Shown here one piece after another: positions 26,018 through 35,433 of a stretch of 64,000 bases of DNA; the first letter of the stretch is position 1; each line of letters opens with the position of its first letter. The DNA is taken from NCBI RefSeq assembly GCF_001598915.1, contig NZ_BDAP01000003.1:1-64000 (forward strand), written 5' to 3'. Both the position numbers and the translations under genes were made by a program. Origin of the DNA: Williamsia muralis NBRC 105860 (GTDB lineage: Bacteria; Actinomycetota; Actinomycetes; Mycobacteriales; Mycobacteriaceae). The notes beneath the pieces were generated by a model. That model was not told where the DNA came from and made no database searches. It was given only the letters and a program-made list of their open reading frames with translations.

Positions 26018-29000
26018 ATGACCGGATCAACGAAAACGGACCTGGCGGATTCGCGGGGCGACGATTCCTCGGGAGCGATCAAAGCGCTTCTGCCGCAGGC
26101 TGTGGCCCCCTATTTCCACGGGCCGGGCAGTGTCGACGAGACCACGTGGGATGAGCTGGGGCCGGAGCAACGGTCCCAGCTCAGCGCCCACGTGACCATC
26201 GCCTACACGCGCGCGGACGGCGTTGCGGTCACCGACGTCGCGTTCGACGGCAGCGCGGTGTCGGTGTCGATGGTCACCGATGACATGCCGTTGCTGGTCG
26301 AATCGGTGGTCGCAGCACTCGAGGCCTCAGGACTGATGGTGGTCCGCATCGACCATCCGATCATGCTCGTCGTCCGCGACGACAGCGGCGAGCTGCGAGA
26401 GATAGTCGATTCCGACAAGCCCAGCGACACGGTCCGAACCGGCCAGCAGGTCGAATCGTGGATCCATGTCGATGCCGTTCCACGGGTGTCGCCCATCGAC
26501 ATCGATGTGGTGAGAACCGAACTCGACACCGTGATCGCCCGCATCGCCGATGTGCACGACGACCGCGCGCCGATGCTCGATCTGCTGACCGGGCTGGCCG
26601 ACACCTACTCGTCCTATCTGACGACAACCCTTCCCGACGGGCTCGACCGGGGTGCGGGAGAAGATTTCGCGCGTCTGTTGCGGTGGTTGGCGGAGAACAA
26701 CTTCACCCCGTTCGGTTACCTGCATTGCGACGGGGCGGGGCCCGATCGCACGCCGCTCCGATCCTCGGGCCTCGGCGTATGGCGCACCGCAGAGGTCGAG
26801 CACAAGGCGACCCACGGGGCGGGTGCAGTCACCGTTCAGCAGCTGTACCTCCCGACGCGCATCCAGCGATCCAACTTTCCGAGTTTGATCCAGATCGACG
26901 ACTACGACGACAACGGCCACCGTGTCGGCGAGCACGTCTTCGTGGGCAGGTTCACGCCCACCGCATTGCACGAGAACATCTTCGACATCCCCGTGTTGGA
27001 CACCAAGGTGGGTGAGGTCCTGGCGGCCGCCGAGGTCGAGGCCGAGTCGTACACCGGTATGGCGATGCTCGAACTCCTGCAGACGTTCCCGCGGTCAGAG
27101 CTGTTCTCCCTGCAGGCCGGCGAGCTCGCCCGAACACTCACCGAAGTGCTCGAGGCGGTCCCCAATCGCCAGCTTCGGGTGTTCCTGCGTCCGGACCCGG
27201 CTGGCGAGATCGTCTCTGCCCTGGTCTATCTGCCGAGAGACCGTTACACCACGCGGTTACGTGAGACATTGCAGAACGAGCTGCTGAGTGAGTTGGGCGG
27301 CGACGCACTGGAATACACGGCAAGGGTCAGCGAATCGCCCTTGGCTCTTCTGCATGTGGCGATGCGCATCTCTTCGTCCGCGTGCGCCGAGCTCGGGGAT
27401 TTGGCCGTCGGATCACCGGGTCAGGTGGCCATCCAGGACAGACTCATCGCAGCTGCGCGAGGCTGGGATGAACGGCTGAGGCAGGTGGCGGCCAACAGCT
27501 CCGGAGTCGCCGGCCCGGAGGTGGTCGCGTTTTACGCTGCAACCCTTCCTGACAGTTACAAGGACATCCGGGCTCCGTCGGAGGCCTATACCGATATCGA
27601 TGTGGTGCAGGGCCTCGACGACGGAGCGTTCGAGGTGCGGCTGCACCGTCCGGTCGGCGAAGACGCTGAATCCGCGGAAAAGAGCCCGGCGCAACAACAT
27701 TGGCGGTTCGCCTTCTATCTGTGCGGCCGGTCGGCGACTCTGACCGAGGTGTTGCCCGTGCTGCACAGCCTCGGCGTCAACGTTCTCGACGAACGGCCGT
27801 ATGAACTACGACGCCCTGATGGCCAGACGTGCCACATCTACGAGTTCAGTCTCTCGCTCGCCGAGGGTATGGCGGTCGACGAACAGACCACCGACGACGT
27901 CGAACATCGGTTCACCGACGCATTCGCACAGATCTGGCGCGGCGATGCCGAGGTGGACGACTTCAACGAACTCGTGTTCCGCTGCGGCCTGACCTGGCGT
28001 GAAGCGGCAGTGTTGCGTGCCTACTCCAAATATTTGCGTCAGTGCGGTTCGTCCTACAGCAACAATCACGTGGCGTCGGTTCTGGGCGCACACCCCGCGA
28101 TCACCAAGGCGCTCGTCGAGTTGTTCGCGGCGTCGTTCGATCCCGACACAGCTGACGATGACCGGCGGTCAGAGGTGCTCGACAGTCTGTCGGCCGACGT
28201 CGGGTCGATCATCAGCCTCGACGTCGATCGCATCATCAGTGCCTACATCTCGGTGATCTCGGCGACCGTGCGTACCAATTACTACGTCGCCGCTGAACAT
28301 GGTTCTACGCGGAACGTCCTCGCTTTCAAATTGCGTCCCAGAGACATTCCGCAGACGCCGGAACCACGTCCGCTGTATGAGATCTACGTCTACTCGCCCC
28401 GGGTGGAGGGCGTCCACCTGAGATTCGGGTCGGTGGCTCGCGGCGGATTGCGTTGGTCGGATCGGCGTGAGGACTTCCGTACCGAGATCCTCGGGTTGGT
28501 CAAGGCGCAGGCAGTGAAGAACGCGGTCATCGTGCCGGTTGGTTCCAAAGGTGGATTCGTGGTCAAGCGGCCGCCGTTACCAACGGGGGATTCCACCGCG
28601 GATCGGGATGCCTACCGCGCAGAAGGAGTGGAGTGCTACCGCCACTTCATCTCAGGACTGCTCGACCTCACCGACAACATCGACCAGAAATCGGGGGACG
28701 TCACCGCGCCCACCCGGGTGGTACGCCGCGACGATGACGATCCCTACCTCGTGGTCGCCGCGGACAAGGGCACCGCCACGTTCTCCGACATCGCCAACGA
28801 TGTTGCGGGGCAATACGGATTCTGGCTCGGGGACGCGTTCGCCTCCGGCGGTTCGGCCGGATATGACCACAAGGCGATGGGCATCACGGCCAGAGGCGCC
28901 TGGGAGGCGGTCAAACGTCACTTCCGAGAGATGGGCGTCGACACCCAGACCGAGGACTTCACGGTGGTGGGCATCGGCGACATGAGCGGCGATGTCTTCG

Positions 29001-30856
29001 GTAACGGCATGTTGCTGTCAGAGCACATTCGATTGACCGCGGCGTTCGACCACCGTCACATCTTCATCGATCCCGACCCCGATGCGGCGAAGTCGTTCGC
29101 CGAACGGCAGCGTTTGTTCGAACTGCCGCGTTCGTCGTGGGCCGATTACAACACCGAGTTGATCAGCGAAGGTGGCGGCGTGTGGTCGCGCGACCGCAAG
29201 TCCATCAATATCAGCCCTCAGATCGCGAGGGCCCTGGGAGTGCCCGAAGACGTCTCGACGCTCTCGCCCCCGGAACTGATCCGCGCCATCCTGCTCGCTC
29301 CCGCCGATCTGCTGTGGAACGGCGGTATCGGAACGTATGTGAAGGCGAGCACCCAGTCGCATGAAGCGGTGGGCGACAAGGCGAACGACGCGATCCGCGT
29401 GGACGGGAACGAGCTGCGCGTCAAGGTCGTCGGCGAGGGCGGCAACCTCGGAGTCACCGAACTGGGCCGTATCGAGTTCGATCTGAGCGGTGGACGCATC
29501 AACACCGATGCGATGGACAATTCGGCCGGCGTCGATTGCTCTGATCACGAGGTGAACATCAAGATCCTGCTCGACTCCCAGGTGTCGGCCGGTGAATTGG
29601 CTGCTGAGGATCGAAACCCGTTGCTGGAGTCCATGACCGAAGAAGTCGGCGACCTCGTGCTGGCCGACAACGTGTCACAGAACGCCGAGCTGGGGACCAG
29701 TCGATCGCAGGCGGCCGAGTCGGCCGAGGTCTACGCGAGGTTGCTCAAGGAGCTCGCCGGCCGTGGGGTCAACCTGAAGCTCGAGGCCCTCCCTCGCCCG
29801 GCCGAGCTGATCAAGCGCGGTGAGTCCACCGGGCGTCATGGTCTGACGTCGCCGGAGCTTGCGACGTTGATGGCGCACGTGAAGTTGGCGCTCAAGTCCG
29901 ACATGCTCGACGGTGACCTGCCGGACAATGACGTCTTCTCACCGCGTCTGATGACGTATTTCCCTGTGCCGCTGCGAGAGCGGTTCGCCGAAGGGATTGC
30001 CAACCACCCGCTGCGTCGCGAGATCGTCACGACGGCAGTGGTGAACGACCTCGTGGACAACGCGGGAATCACCCATGTGTTCCGTCTGTGTGAGGGGAGT
30101 GGATCCACGTCGCTCGATGTGGTGCGCTCATTTCAGGCGGTCACGCAGATATTCGGTTTGCACGGGTTGTGGCAGGACATCGCGTCGGCGCCCTGTTCTG
30201 TCCCGACCACCGACGCCATGATCACCTACGCGCGACGGCTGCTCTTTCGCGCGTCGCGCTGGATGATCGCGGGTCGGCCGCAACCTCTCGCGATGGCAGC
30301 CGAGGTGACGCGCTACGCCGCACTTGTCGCCGAACTGTCGCCCCAGTTGCCGGGTTGGCTTCGTGGCAGTTCCGCCGAGGGGGTCGAGCGTCGCGCCCAG
30401 CGCTTGCGCGATGACGGTGTGCCCGCCGAGATCGCCGAGGCCGTCGCCGTCAGCCTGCACCGGTTCTGCCTTCTCGACATCATCGACGCGGCCGAGATAT
30501 CGGACCGAGAGCCTGCCGAGGTGGGGGAGTTGTACTTCGAGGTGATGGATCATCTCGGCGTCGAGGATCTGTTGACCGCGGTGTCCGATCTGGACCGCAA
30601 AGACCGCTGGCACTCGCTGGCCCGGCTGGCGTTGCGGGACGACCTGCACAGCACGCTGCGATCGCTCTGCCTGGTGATCCTGGACTCGGCCGAGCCCGAC
30701 GAGTCACCTGCCGAAAAGATCGCCGACTGGGAACTCAGCAACTCCTCGCGCCTCGCCCGCGTGCGGACGACCCTGTCCGACATCGCCGAATTGGGCGAAC
30801 TCGATCTCGCGACGCTGTCGGTGGCGGCTCGACAGCTCAGGAGTTCGATCCGCTGA
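26018..30856 (+). CDS. gdh: NAD-dependent glutamate dehydrogenase, large (about 180 kDa) class
   Basis: A 1,612-residue enzyme converting glutamate to 2-oxoglutarate and ammonium with NAD+, the L-GDH180 class (Rv2476c is about 1,624). About 700 N-terminal residues form ACT-like and other regulatory regions. The catalytic core follows: [23 protein letters not shown] (about 797-819), the substrate-binding VPVGSKGGFVVK (about 837-848), ADKGTATFSD, GIGDMSGDVFGNGML and VVGEGGNLGVT for the Rossmann part. A helical C-terminal region completes it. In mycobacteria this enzyme is inhibited by the FHA protein GarA under PknG control. ATG 26018, GAGAG upstream. The next gene overlaps the stop by one base. 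Confidence 0.95.
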   Translation: MTGSTKTDLADSRGDDSSGAIKALLPQAVAPYFHGPGSVDETTWDELGPEQRSQLSAHVTIAYTRADGVAVTDVAFDGSAVSVSMVTDDMPLLVESVVAALEASGLMVVRIDHPIMLVVRDDSGELREIVDSDKPSDTVRTGQQVESWIHVDAVPRVSPIDIDVVRTELDTVIARIADVHDDRAPMLDLLTGLADTYSSYLTTTLPDGLDRGAGEDFARLLRWLAENNFTPFGYLHCDGAGPDRTPLRSSGLGVWRTAEVEHKATHGAGAVTVQQLYLPTRIQRSNFPSLIQIDDYDDNGHRVGEHVFVGRFTPTALHENIFDIPVLDTKVGEVLAAAEVEAESYTGMAMLELLQTFPRSELFSLQAGELARTLTEVLEAVPNRQLRVFLRPDPAGEIVSALVYLPRDRYTTRLRETLQNELLSELGGDALEYTARVSESPLALLHVAMRISSSACAELGDLAVGSPGQVAIQDRLIAAARGWDERLRQVAANSSGVAGPEVVAFYAATLPDSYKDIRAPSEAYTDIDVVQGLDDGAFEVRLHRPVGEDAESAEKSPAQQHWRFAFYLCGRSATLTEVLPVLHSLGVNVLDERPYELRRPDGQTCHIYEFSLSLAEGMAVDEQTTDDVEHRFTDAFAQIWRGDAEVDDFNELVFRCGLTWREAAVLRAYSKYLRQCGSSYSNNHVASVLGAHPAITKALVELFAASFDPDTADDDRRSEVLDSLSADVGSIISLDVDRIISAYISVISATVRTNYYVAAEHGSTRNVLAFKLRPRDIPQTPEPRPLYEIYVYSPRVEGVHLRFGSVARGGLRWSDRREDFRTEILGLVKAQAVKNAVIVPVGSKGGFVVKRPPLPTGDSTADRDAYRAEGVECYRHFISGLLDLTDNIDQKSGDVTAPTRVVRRDDDDPYLVVAADKGTATFSDIANDVAGQYGFWLGDAFASGGSAGYDHKAMGITARGAWEAVKRHFREMGVDTQTEDFTVVGIGDMSGDVFGNGMLLSEHIRLTAAFDHRHIFIDPDPDAAKSFAERQRLFELPRSSWADYNTELISEGGGVWSRDRKSINISPQIARALGVPEDVSTLSPPELIRAILLAPADLLWNGGIGTYVKASTQSHEAVGDKANDAIRVDGNELRVKVVGEGGNLGVTELGRIEFDLSGGRINTDAMDNSAGVDCSDHEVNIKILLDSQVSAGELAAEDRNPLLESMTEEVGDLVLADNVSQNAELGTSRSQAAESAEVYARLLKELAGRGVNLKLEALPRPAELIKRGESTGRHGLTSPELATLMAHVKLALKSDMLDGDLPDNDVFSPRLMTYFPVPLRERFAEGIANHPLRREIVTTAVVNDLVDNAGITHVFRLCEGSGSTSLDVVRSFQAVTQIFGLHGLWQDIASAPCSVPTTDAMITYARRLLFRASRWMIAGRPQPLAMAAEVTRYAALVAELSPQLPGWLRGSSAEGVERRAQRLRDDGVPAEIAEAVAVSLHRFCLLDIIDAAEISDREPAEVGELYFEVMDHLGVEDLLTAVSDLDRKDRWHSLARLALRDDLHSTLRSLCLVILDSAEPDESPAEKIADWELSNSSRLARVRTTLSDIAELGELDLATLSVAARQLRSSIR

Positions 30857-31548
30857 TGGCGACGTTGACACTGGCGGCCCGCGACCGCACCGATCTGGCC
30901 GTGTTCGCCGGCCGGGCTCTGCGCGCCGATGATGTCGCGGTTCTCCGCATCAAGAAGCGTCCCGATGGCCTGCTGGGAATCTGGGTGAACACCGGCTTCG
31001 ATGTGCTGGCCACCCGGGTGGTCGCGGGATCCATCGAGGGTGACGACGTGGTCTGCGGCGCAACCGAATTGCGCACCGCGCTGAGGCGGGAGGCGGACAA
31101 TCCGGAGACCGCGTCGGTCGACACCGGATTCCCTCTCGACAGTGCTTGGCGCGGTGCCCTGCCCGCCGTCGACGGATTCGTCCACGTCGATGACGTTCCG
31201 GCCCGGGTACTGATCCAGCTGTCGCGTACCGGGGCGGAGGTGGCCCGCACCCAAGGCAGCGGCCACGGACCGCCGACCTCACTGCTCGACCAGCAGGTGC
31301 TCGACGTGACAGGGGAGACGACAGAGGAGGTCGTCAACGTATCGATGCGGTCGATCTTTGCGCTGACGGCAATGGGTTTCGTGCGGCAGGCCGACAATCA
31401 CGACGTCACCGAGACGTCGGACCTCGAACTCATCGACGCCGACGAAGTCGTCCGAGTGCGTTGCACCCCGGTGTGGGCACGACTCGACGCCCGATTCGGG
31501 TCGGTCTATCAGCGGCGCACGATGGCGTTTTCGCTCCAGGTCAACTGA
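30856..31548 (+). CDS. Conserved hypothetical protein coupled to gdh (Rv2474c-like position)
   Basis: A 230-residue soluble protein I cannot assign. Its ATG shares one base with the gdh stop (TGATG), so it is translated by reinitiation after gdh. No signal peptide, membrane helix or enzyme motif is visible. The sequence is rich in Asp, Val and Arg and looks alpha/beta, with segments such as IKKRPDGLLGIWVNTGFD and a C-terminal VRVRCTPVWARLDARFGSVYQRR. By position and length it corresponds to Rv2474c (about 217 aa), also of unknown function. It converges on aglA with 15 nt between stops. Confidence 0.8.
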   Translation: MATLTLAARDRTDLAVFAGRALRADDVAVLRIKKRPDGLLGIWVNTGFDVLATRVVAGSIEGDDVVCGATELRTALRREADNPETASVDTGFPLDSAWRGALPAVDGFVHVDDVPARVLIQLSRTGAEVARTQGSGHGPPTSLLDQQVLDVTGETTEEVVNVSMRSIFALTAMGFVRQADNHDVTETSDLELIDADEVVRVRCTPVWARLDARFGSVYQRRTMAFSLQVN

Positions 31549-31563
31549 GCCCGGCGGGTTGGC

Positions 31564-33222
31564 TCAGACCAGCCACGCCGCGGCGTTCGGTGGGAGCTTC
31601 CCGTCCACCAGGGGGCTGCTGCTGAGCAGCAGCTCTCCGGGTGGTAGTCCGATGGGGTCCGGCCCGGCGTTGAGAGCACACACCAGTTTGCCGAGCGAGC
31701 GGCGAAATGCCAGGCACCCGGGAGGTGCGCCGTACCATTCGATGCTCTCTCCGGCGAACTCCGGACGGGTCTTACGCAGCTCGATCGCGAGCCGGTAGAG
31801 CGACAGGGTCGACTCCAGATCTTCGAGTTGCGACTCGACGGTGAGGGTCGACCACTCCGGCGGGATCGGCAACCAGGTCTTGGTGTTGCTGGAGAACGCG
31901 AAGGGGGGTGTCTCCCCTTCCCAGGGCAGGGGAATTCGGCAGCCGTCTCGACCACGCTCGGTATGGCCGGAGCGTTCCCACACCGGATCCTGTAGTGCCT
32001 CGTCCGGCAGCTCGGCATTTGGCAATCCGAGTTCGGCGCCGTTGTAGATGAATGCCGCACCCGGCAAGGCCAGTTCGACGAGGATCATGGCGCGCGCGCG
32101 GTCGAGCCCGGCGCGTGGATCGGTGTCGTCGGCGTACCTGGTGACCTCGCGCTCCACATCATGGTTCGACAACGTCCAGGTGGGTGTGCCCGACACTGTT
32201 GCAACGGCTTCGAGGGAATGTTCGATGGCTTCGCGGATCTCCTCGGAATCGAAACCCACCTTTGCCAGGCGGAAGTTGAAGCCGAGGTGGAGCTCGTCAG
32301 GGCGCACGTATTCGGCGAATCGGGTGTTGTCCTTCACCCAGATCTCGCCGACGGTCATCGCATCGGGGTAGTCGTCGAGCACTTCGCGGATCCGGCGGTG
32401 GATGTCGTGCACACCGTCGTTGTTGAACCGCGGATCGTCGTCGTCGTTGGTGAGCAGGCCGAAAGCTTCGTGGTCCATGTCCGGGAGGCCGTCGGGTTTG
32501 GCCATGCCGTGTGCCACATCGATCCGGAATCCGTCCACTCCACGGTCGAGCCAGAACCGCAGCGTGCGCTCGAGATCGGCGAACACTTCTGGGTTGTCCC
32601 AGTTCAAGTCGGGTTGTTCGGGTGCGAACAGATGCAGATACCACTGTCCGGGCTCGCCGTCGCGTCCGGTGGTGCGTGTCCATGCCGGACCGCCGAAAAC
32701 GCTTGGCCAGTTGTTGGGCGGCTCGTCGCCGTTCTCTCCCTTGCCGTCGCGGAAGATGTAGCGTTCGCGCGCCGGGCTCCCGGGCTCGGCGGAGAGGGCT
32801 TCGACGAACCAAGCGTGCTGGTCGCTGGTGTGATTGGGCACCAGATCCATGGTGATCTTGATGCCCCGCCCGTGTGCCTCGGCGATGAGCAGGTCGAGGG
32901 CTTCGAGACCGCCGAACAGCGGGTCGACATCGCGCGGATCGGACACGTCGTAGCCGTGGTCGGCCATCGGTGACTTCATGACGGGGCTCAGCCAGATGGC
33001 ATCGATGCCCAGCAGTTCGAGGTAGCCGAGCTTGTCGATGACACCGGCCAGATCGCCGACGCCGTCTCCGTTGTTGTCCGAGAACGAGCGCGGATAGATC
33101 TGGTAGAAAACCGCGTTCTGCCACCACAGTGGATAGTCCGACTGCACATGCTGCTGAACCTGGTGTGGCGCACCGGTTTCAGCGGCTGAAAGATCGTTCT
33201 TCTCGTCACTCACCCGCATCAT
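31564..33222 (-). CDS. aglA: Alpha-glucosidase, glycoside hydrolase family 13 (AglA-like)
   Basis: A 552-residue cytosolic GH13 enzyme that hydrolyses alpha-glucosidic bonds of short malto-oligosaccharides, isomaltose or sucrose-type substrates. The (beta/alpha)8 barrel signatures are DLVPNHTSD (about 126-134), GFRIDVAHG with nucleophile Asp235, VGEIWV with acid/base Glu293, and LSNHDVER with Asp355. NGDGVGDLAG near the N-terminus is the usual Ca/loop region of oligo-1,6-glucosidase-type enzymes. There is no signal peptide. The start is one of two adjacent ATGs (33222/33219) with GAGG upstream. glbO lies 54 nt upstream on the same strand, the same pairing as Rv2471-Rv2470. Exact substrate cannot be read from sequence. 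Confidence 0.9.
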   Translation of the reverse strand: MMRVSDEKNDLSAAETGAPHQVQQHVQSDYPLWWQNAVFYQIYPRSFSDNNGDGVGDLAGVIDKLGYLELLGIDAIWLSPVMKSPMADHGYDVSDPRDVDPLFGGLEALDLLIAEAHGRGIKITMDLVPNHTSDQHAWFVEALSAEPGSPARERYIFRDGKGENGDEPPNNWPSVFGGPAWTRTTGRDGEPGQWYLHLFAPEQPDLNWDNPEVFADLERTLRFWLDRGVDGFRIDVAHGMAKPDGLPDMDHEAFGLLTNDDDDPRFNNDGVHDIHRRIREVLDDYPDAMTVGEIWVKDNTRFAEYVRPDELHLGFNFRLAKVGFDSEEIREAIEHSLEAVATVSGTPTWTLSNHDVEREVTRYADDTDPRAGLDRARAMILVELALPGAAFIYNGAELGLPNAELPDEALQDPVWERSGHTERGRDGCRIPLPWEGETPPFAFSSNTKTWLPIPPEWSTLTVESQLEDLESTLSLYRLAIELRKTRPEFAGESIEWYGAPPGCLAFRRSLGKLVCALNAGPDPIGLPPGELLLSSSPLVDGKLPPNAAAWLV

Positions 33223-33276
33223 CTTGCCTCACGATCGTTGTTTGCCCGCGATCACGGGGCCGCTCCGCGAGCCAGG

Positions 33277-33720
33277 TCAGATAGGTGTATTCACCATGGA
33301 TTGAGCCGCCATCTCCATGTATTCGGTGAGCGCCTGCCGGTGAGGCGGGTCGAGCCGGGTGGAGTCGATGGAGGCGATGGCTGTGTGCATGCATCTGAGC
33401 CAGGCGTCCCGTTCGAGGGGGCCGACACGGAAGGGGTTGTGTCGCATCCGCAGCCGGGGATGCCCGCGCTCGTCGGAGTAGGTGCGGGGCCCGCCCCAGT
33501 ATTGGATGAGGAACATGCGCATTCGGCGTTCTGCCGGGCCCAGATCTTCCTCGGGGTACAGCGGCCGGAGGATCTCGTCGGCTGCCACTTCCCGATAGAA
33601 GCGCGCCACGAGGTCGACGAACGTCTGCTCGCCGCCCACCGCGTCGTAGAACGTGCGGACCGGCTCCGTCTGCGTGGAACCGGCGTCGCCGGCCGGGTCC
33701 GTCTGCGATGAATCAGTCAC
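33277..33720 (-). CDS. glbO: Truncated hemoglobin, group II (trHbO)
   Basis: A 147-residue 2-on-2 globin. The globin domain starts at FYDAVGG after an acidic N-terminal extension of about 20 residues. It has the trHbO block [12 protein letters not shown] with Tyr at CD1, [13 protein letters not shown] with the proximal His, and [12 protein letters not shown] with the conserved Trp at G8. These proteins bind O2 very tightly, act in O2/NO or peroxide redox chemistry and associate with membranes. I place the start at GTG 33720: AACAAT lies 7 nt upstream (leaderless-like) and no ribosome site is seen; ATG 33729 would add three residues. aglA follows. The HNH gene is divergent. Confidence 0.93.
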   Translation of the reverse strand: MTDSSQTDPAGDAGSTQTEPVRTFYDAVGGEQTFVDLVARFYREVAADEILRPLYPEEDLGPAERRMRMFLIQYWGGPRTYSDERGHPRLRMRHNPFRVGPLERDAWLRCMHTAIASIDSTRLDPPHRQALTEYMEMAAQSMVNTPI

Positions 33721-33883
33721 GGGAACCATTGTTCCAGAGCCGGGCCCACACGCGCATATCCCGCGATACGCAGAGTTCACGCAAAAGACCAGCTGCAGCT
33801 GGTCTTATTGTCGTGCATTTCTGCCATATCCGTGTTGAACTGAATCGTTCCCATCGAGGTCGGTTGGTTGGCCGGGAGGTTAG

Positions 33884-34555
33884 ATGTCGCGTACGAAGTC
33901 GCAGCGGGAAAAGGTCCACGCGGGGTCTGAACGCGTGCCCCATCACCCCGGTAACTCGTCTGTGACCACCTTGACGCCGGGGTCTCGCGGCACCTCGGTG
34001 GACGCCATCGGCGGGCCGCCTGCGCGGATGAACACACGGTGGGGAAAACACCGGGTACTCCTTCTCAACGCCACCTACGAACCCCTCGCGGCGATCTCGA
34101 TACGCAGGGCGATAGTCCTGGTGCTGCGCGAACGGGCCGACGTCATCCACGAGGATGGTGCCGGCCCTCTCATTCATTCGGCAGAAATGGCGCTCGCGGT
34201 GCCGTCTGTGATCCGGCTCCGCAACTACGTGCGGGTGCCGTACCGGGCGGTGGTCCCGATGACCAGAGCAGCATTGATGCAGCGCGATCGATCCCGCTGC
34301 GGCTATTGCGGCGGTAAGGCGGACACGATCGACCACGTCGTCCCCCGGAGCCGCGGGGGCACCCACACGTGGGACAACTGCGTCGCGTGCTGCGCCTCCT
34401 GTAACCACAAGAAGGCGGATCGGCTGCTCGGCGAACTCGGTTGGACGCTCAAGGCAACACTGAGCGCACCCAAGGGGCGCCATTGGCGTCTTCTCGCCAC
34501 CGTCAAGGACTTCGACCCCGCGTGGTCGCGGTACCTCGACTCGGGTGCTGCGTAA
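33884..34555 (+). CDS. HNH endonuclease domain protein (Rv2469c-like)
   Basis: A 223-residue protein. A disordered basic N-terminus (1-55) precedes a conserved block, HRVLLLNATYEPL and IRRAIVLVLRERADV, typical of a group of core actinobacterial HNH proteins. A C-terminal zinc HNH module then follows: two CxxC pairs (CGYC and CASC), IDHVVPRSRGG (His), DNC (Asn) and NHKKAD (His). It probably binds or cuts DNA, but it is not next to a modification gene and is conserved in a housekeeping setting, so a role in DNA repair or processing is more likely than restriction (inference). ATG 33884 with GGGAGG 4 nt upstream. Divergent from glbO. Confidence 0.85.
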   Translation: MSRTKSQREKVHAGSERVPHHPGNSSVTTLTPGSRGTSVDAIGGPPARMNTRWGKHRVLLLNATYEPLAAISIRRAIVLVLRERADVIHEDGAGPLIHSAEMALAVPSVIRLRNYVRVPYRAVVPMTRAALMQRDRSRCGYCGGKADTIDHVVPRSRGGTHTWDNCVACCASCNHKKADRLLGELGWTLKATLSAPKGRHWRLLATVKDFDPAWSRYLDSGAA

Positions 34556-34645
34556 GAGTCCGACGCGCCACTGCGACCTCGGCGAGGCGTCCGGGAGCGG
34601 CGTCCGCTAAGTTCTCAGATGAAAGACGACTGCTGAAGGGCGGAT

Positions 34646-34900
34646 GTGGTGGAAGACCTGATTGTGGCGATCGGTTTACCGGTCGTCATCCTCACTATTA
34701 TCTCGGTTGTGCTGGTGGTCGGTGCGATGACCCTCACTTTTGGCGTCAAGTACCCGAAGGTGCAGCCCTACACGATCGACCAGAAGTGGGAGCACGAACC
34801 GCTGCTGTTCAGCGCCACCGACGTCACACCGGTTGCGCCCGGCTACCACGGGCATGGACATGACGATCTGATCGGAGGCTCGGCAAGTGGCAAGTGGTGA
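34646..34900 (+). CDS. ctaJ: Probable aa3-type cytochrome oxidase subunit CtaJ
   Basis: An 84-residue protein with one N-terminal transmembrane helix (about residues 6-32, LIVAIGLPVVILTIISVVLV region). A short soluble tail follows, with KYPKVQPYTIDQKWEHEPLLF and a His-rich GYHGHGHDD. This matches what I recall of CtaJ, a small accessory subunit of the mycobacterial aa3 oxidase in the bc1-aa3 supercomplex. Start GTG 34646 (the next codon is also GTG), with AGGGCGG upstream. It overlaps the DUF5130 gene by 14 nt, so the two are coupled. The assignment rests on family memory and context, not on a catalytic motif. Confidence 0.7.
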   Translation: MVEDLIVAIGLPVVILTIISVVLVVGAMTLTFGVKYPKVQPYTIDQKWEHEPLLFSATDVTPVAPGYHGHGHDDLIGGSASGKW

Positions 34901-35360
34901 AATCGTAAGGGCGAACATCGACCCTGACACCCTCCCCATGGGTGCCACGGTGACCGGTAGCGGGCGCGTCTCGGCTGCCCGGTTCCCCGGCGCCGCACCG
35001 GCCACGCCGCCGTTTCGGCGTGACGAACTGGTTGCGCTCGACGATGCATTGTCGGACGCCACGGATCGGACGGGCATCCGCTTCTCGATCTACATCGGTG
35101 ACCTCGGACCGGACGCGTTCGCAGGCGCCTCGGCGGTGCTGCCGAGCGTGCCCGAACCCGAACACGCAGCGTTGATCGCGGTCTCGCCGAACACCAAGGA
35201 CGTTGTGGTCATCTCCGGTCGGGAAGTTGCTCCGCGGCTCAACGACCGGGTGGCTCAGCTGGGCGTGACAGCCGCCATCGCCGGTATCCGCGCGGGCGAT
35301 CTCGTCGACGGACTGATCTCGGCGGTCCGAGTCATCGCTTCGGCGGTCACCATCCGCTGA
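34887..35360 (+). CDS. DUF5130 domain-containing protein (Rv2468c-like)
   Basis: A 157-residue protein of unknown function. After about 35 variable residues the domain (about 45-155) alternates beta strands and helices (FRRDELVALDDAL, RTGIRFSIYIGDL, EHAALIAVSPNTKDVVVISG, LNDRVAQLGVTAAI) and recalls TPM-like folds. The C-terminus is hydrophobic but has no clear membrane helix. GTG 34887 has GGAGG 8 nt upstream inside the ctaJ end. Translational coupling to ctaJ suggests a link with the oxidase, but that is inference. A perfect 20-bp terminator hairpin follows. Confidence 0.82.
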   Translation: MASGEIVRANIDPDTLPMGATVTGSGRVSAARFPGAAPATPPFRRDELVALDDALSDATDRTGIRFSIYIGDLGPDAFAGASAVLPSVPEPEHAALIAVSPNTKDVVVISGREVAPRLNDRVAQLGVTAAIAGIRAGDLVDGLISAVRVIASAVTIR

Positions 35361-35370
35361 TCTGATACCT

Positions 35371-35413
35371 ACACAAGGGCGGGGCAACCACTGTGGTTGC
35401 CCCGCCCTTGTGT
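35371..35413. terminator. Bidirectional terminator, perfect 20-bp stem
   Basis: A perfect inverted repeat: left arm 35371-35390 and right arm 35394-35413 with a CTG loop, between the convergent DUF5130 and pepN genes. The stem is GC-rich and the strand after it is not T-rich in either direction, but length and position make it a clear shared terminator. Confidence 0.8.
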
Positions 35414-35433
35414 GTCTGGCCTGTGTGACCGTC

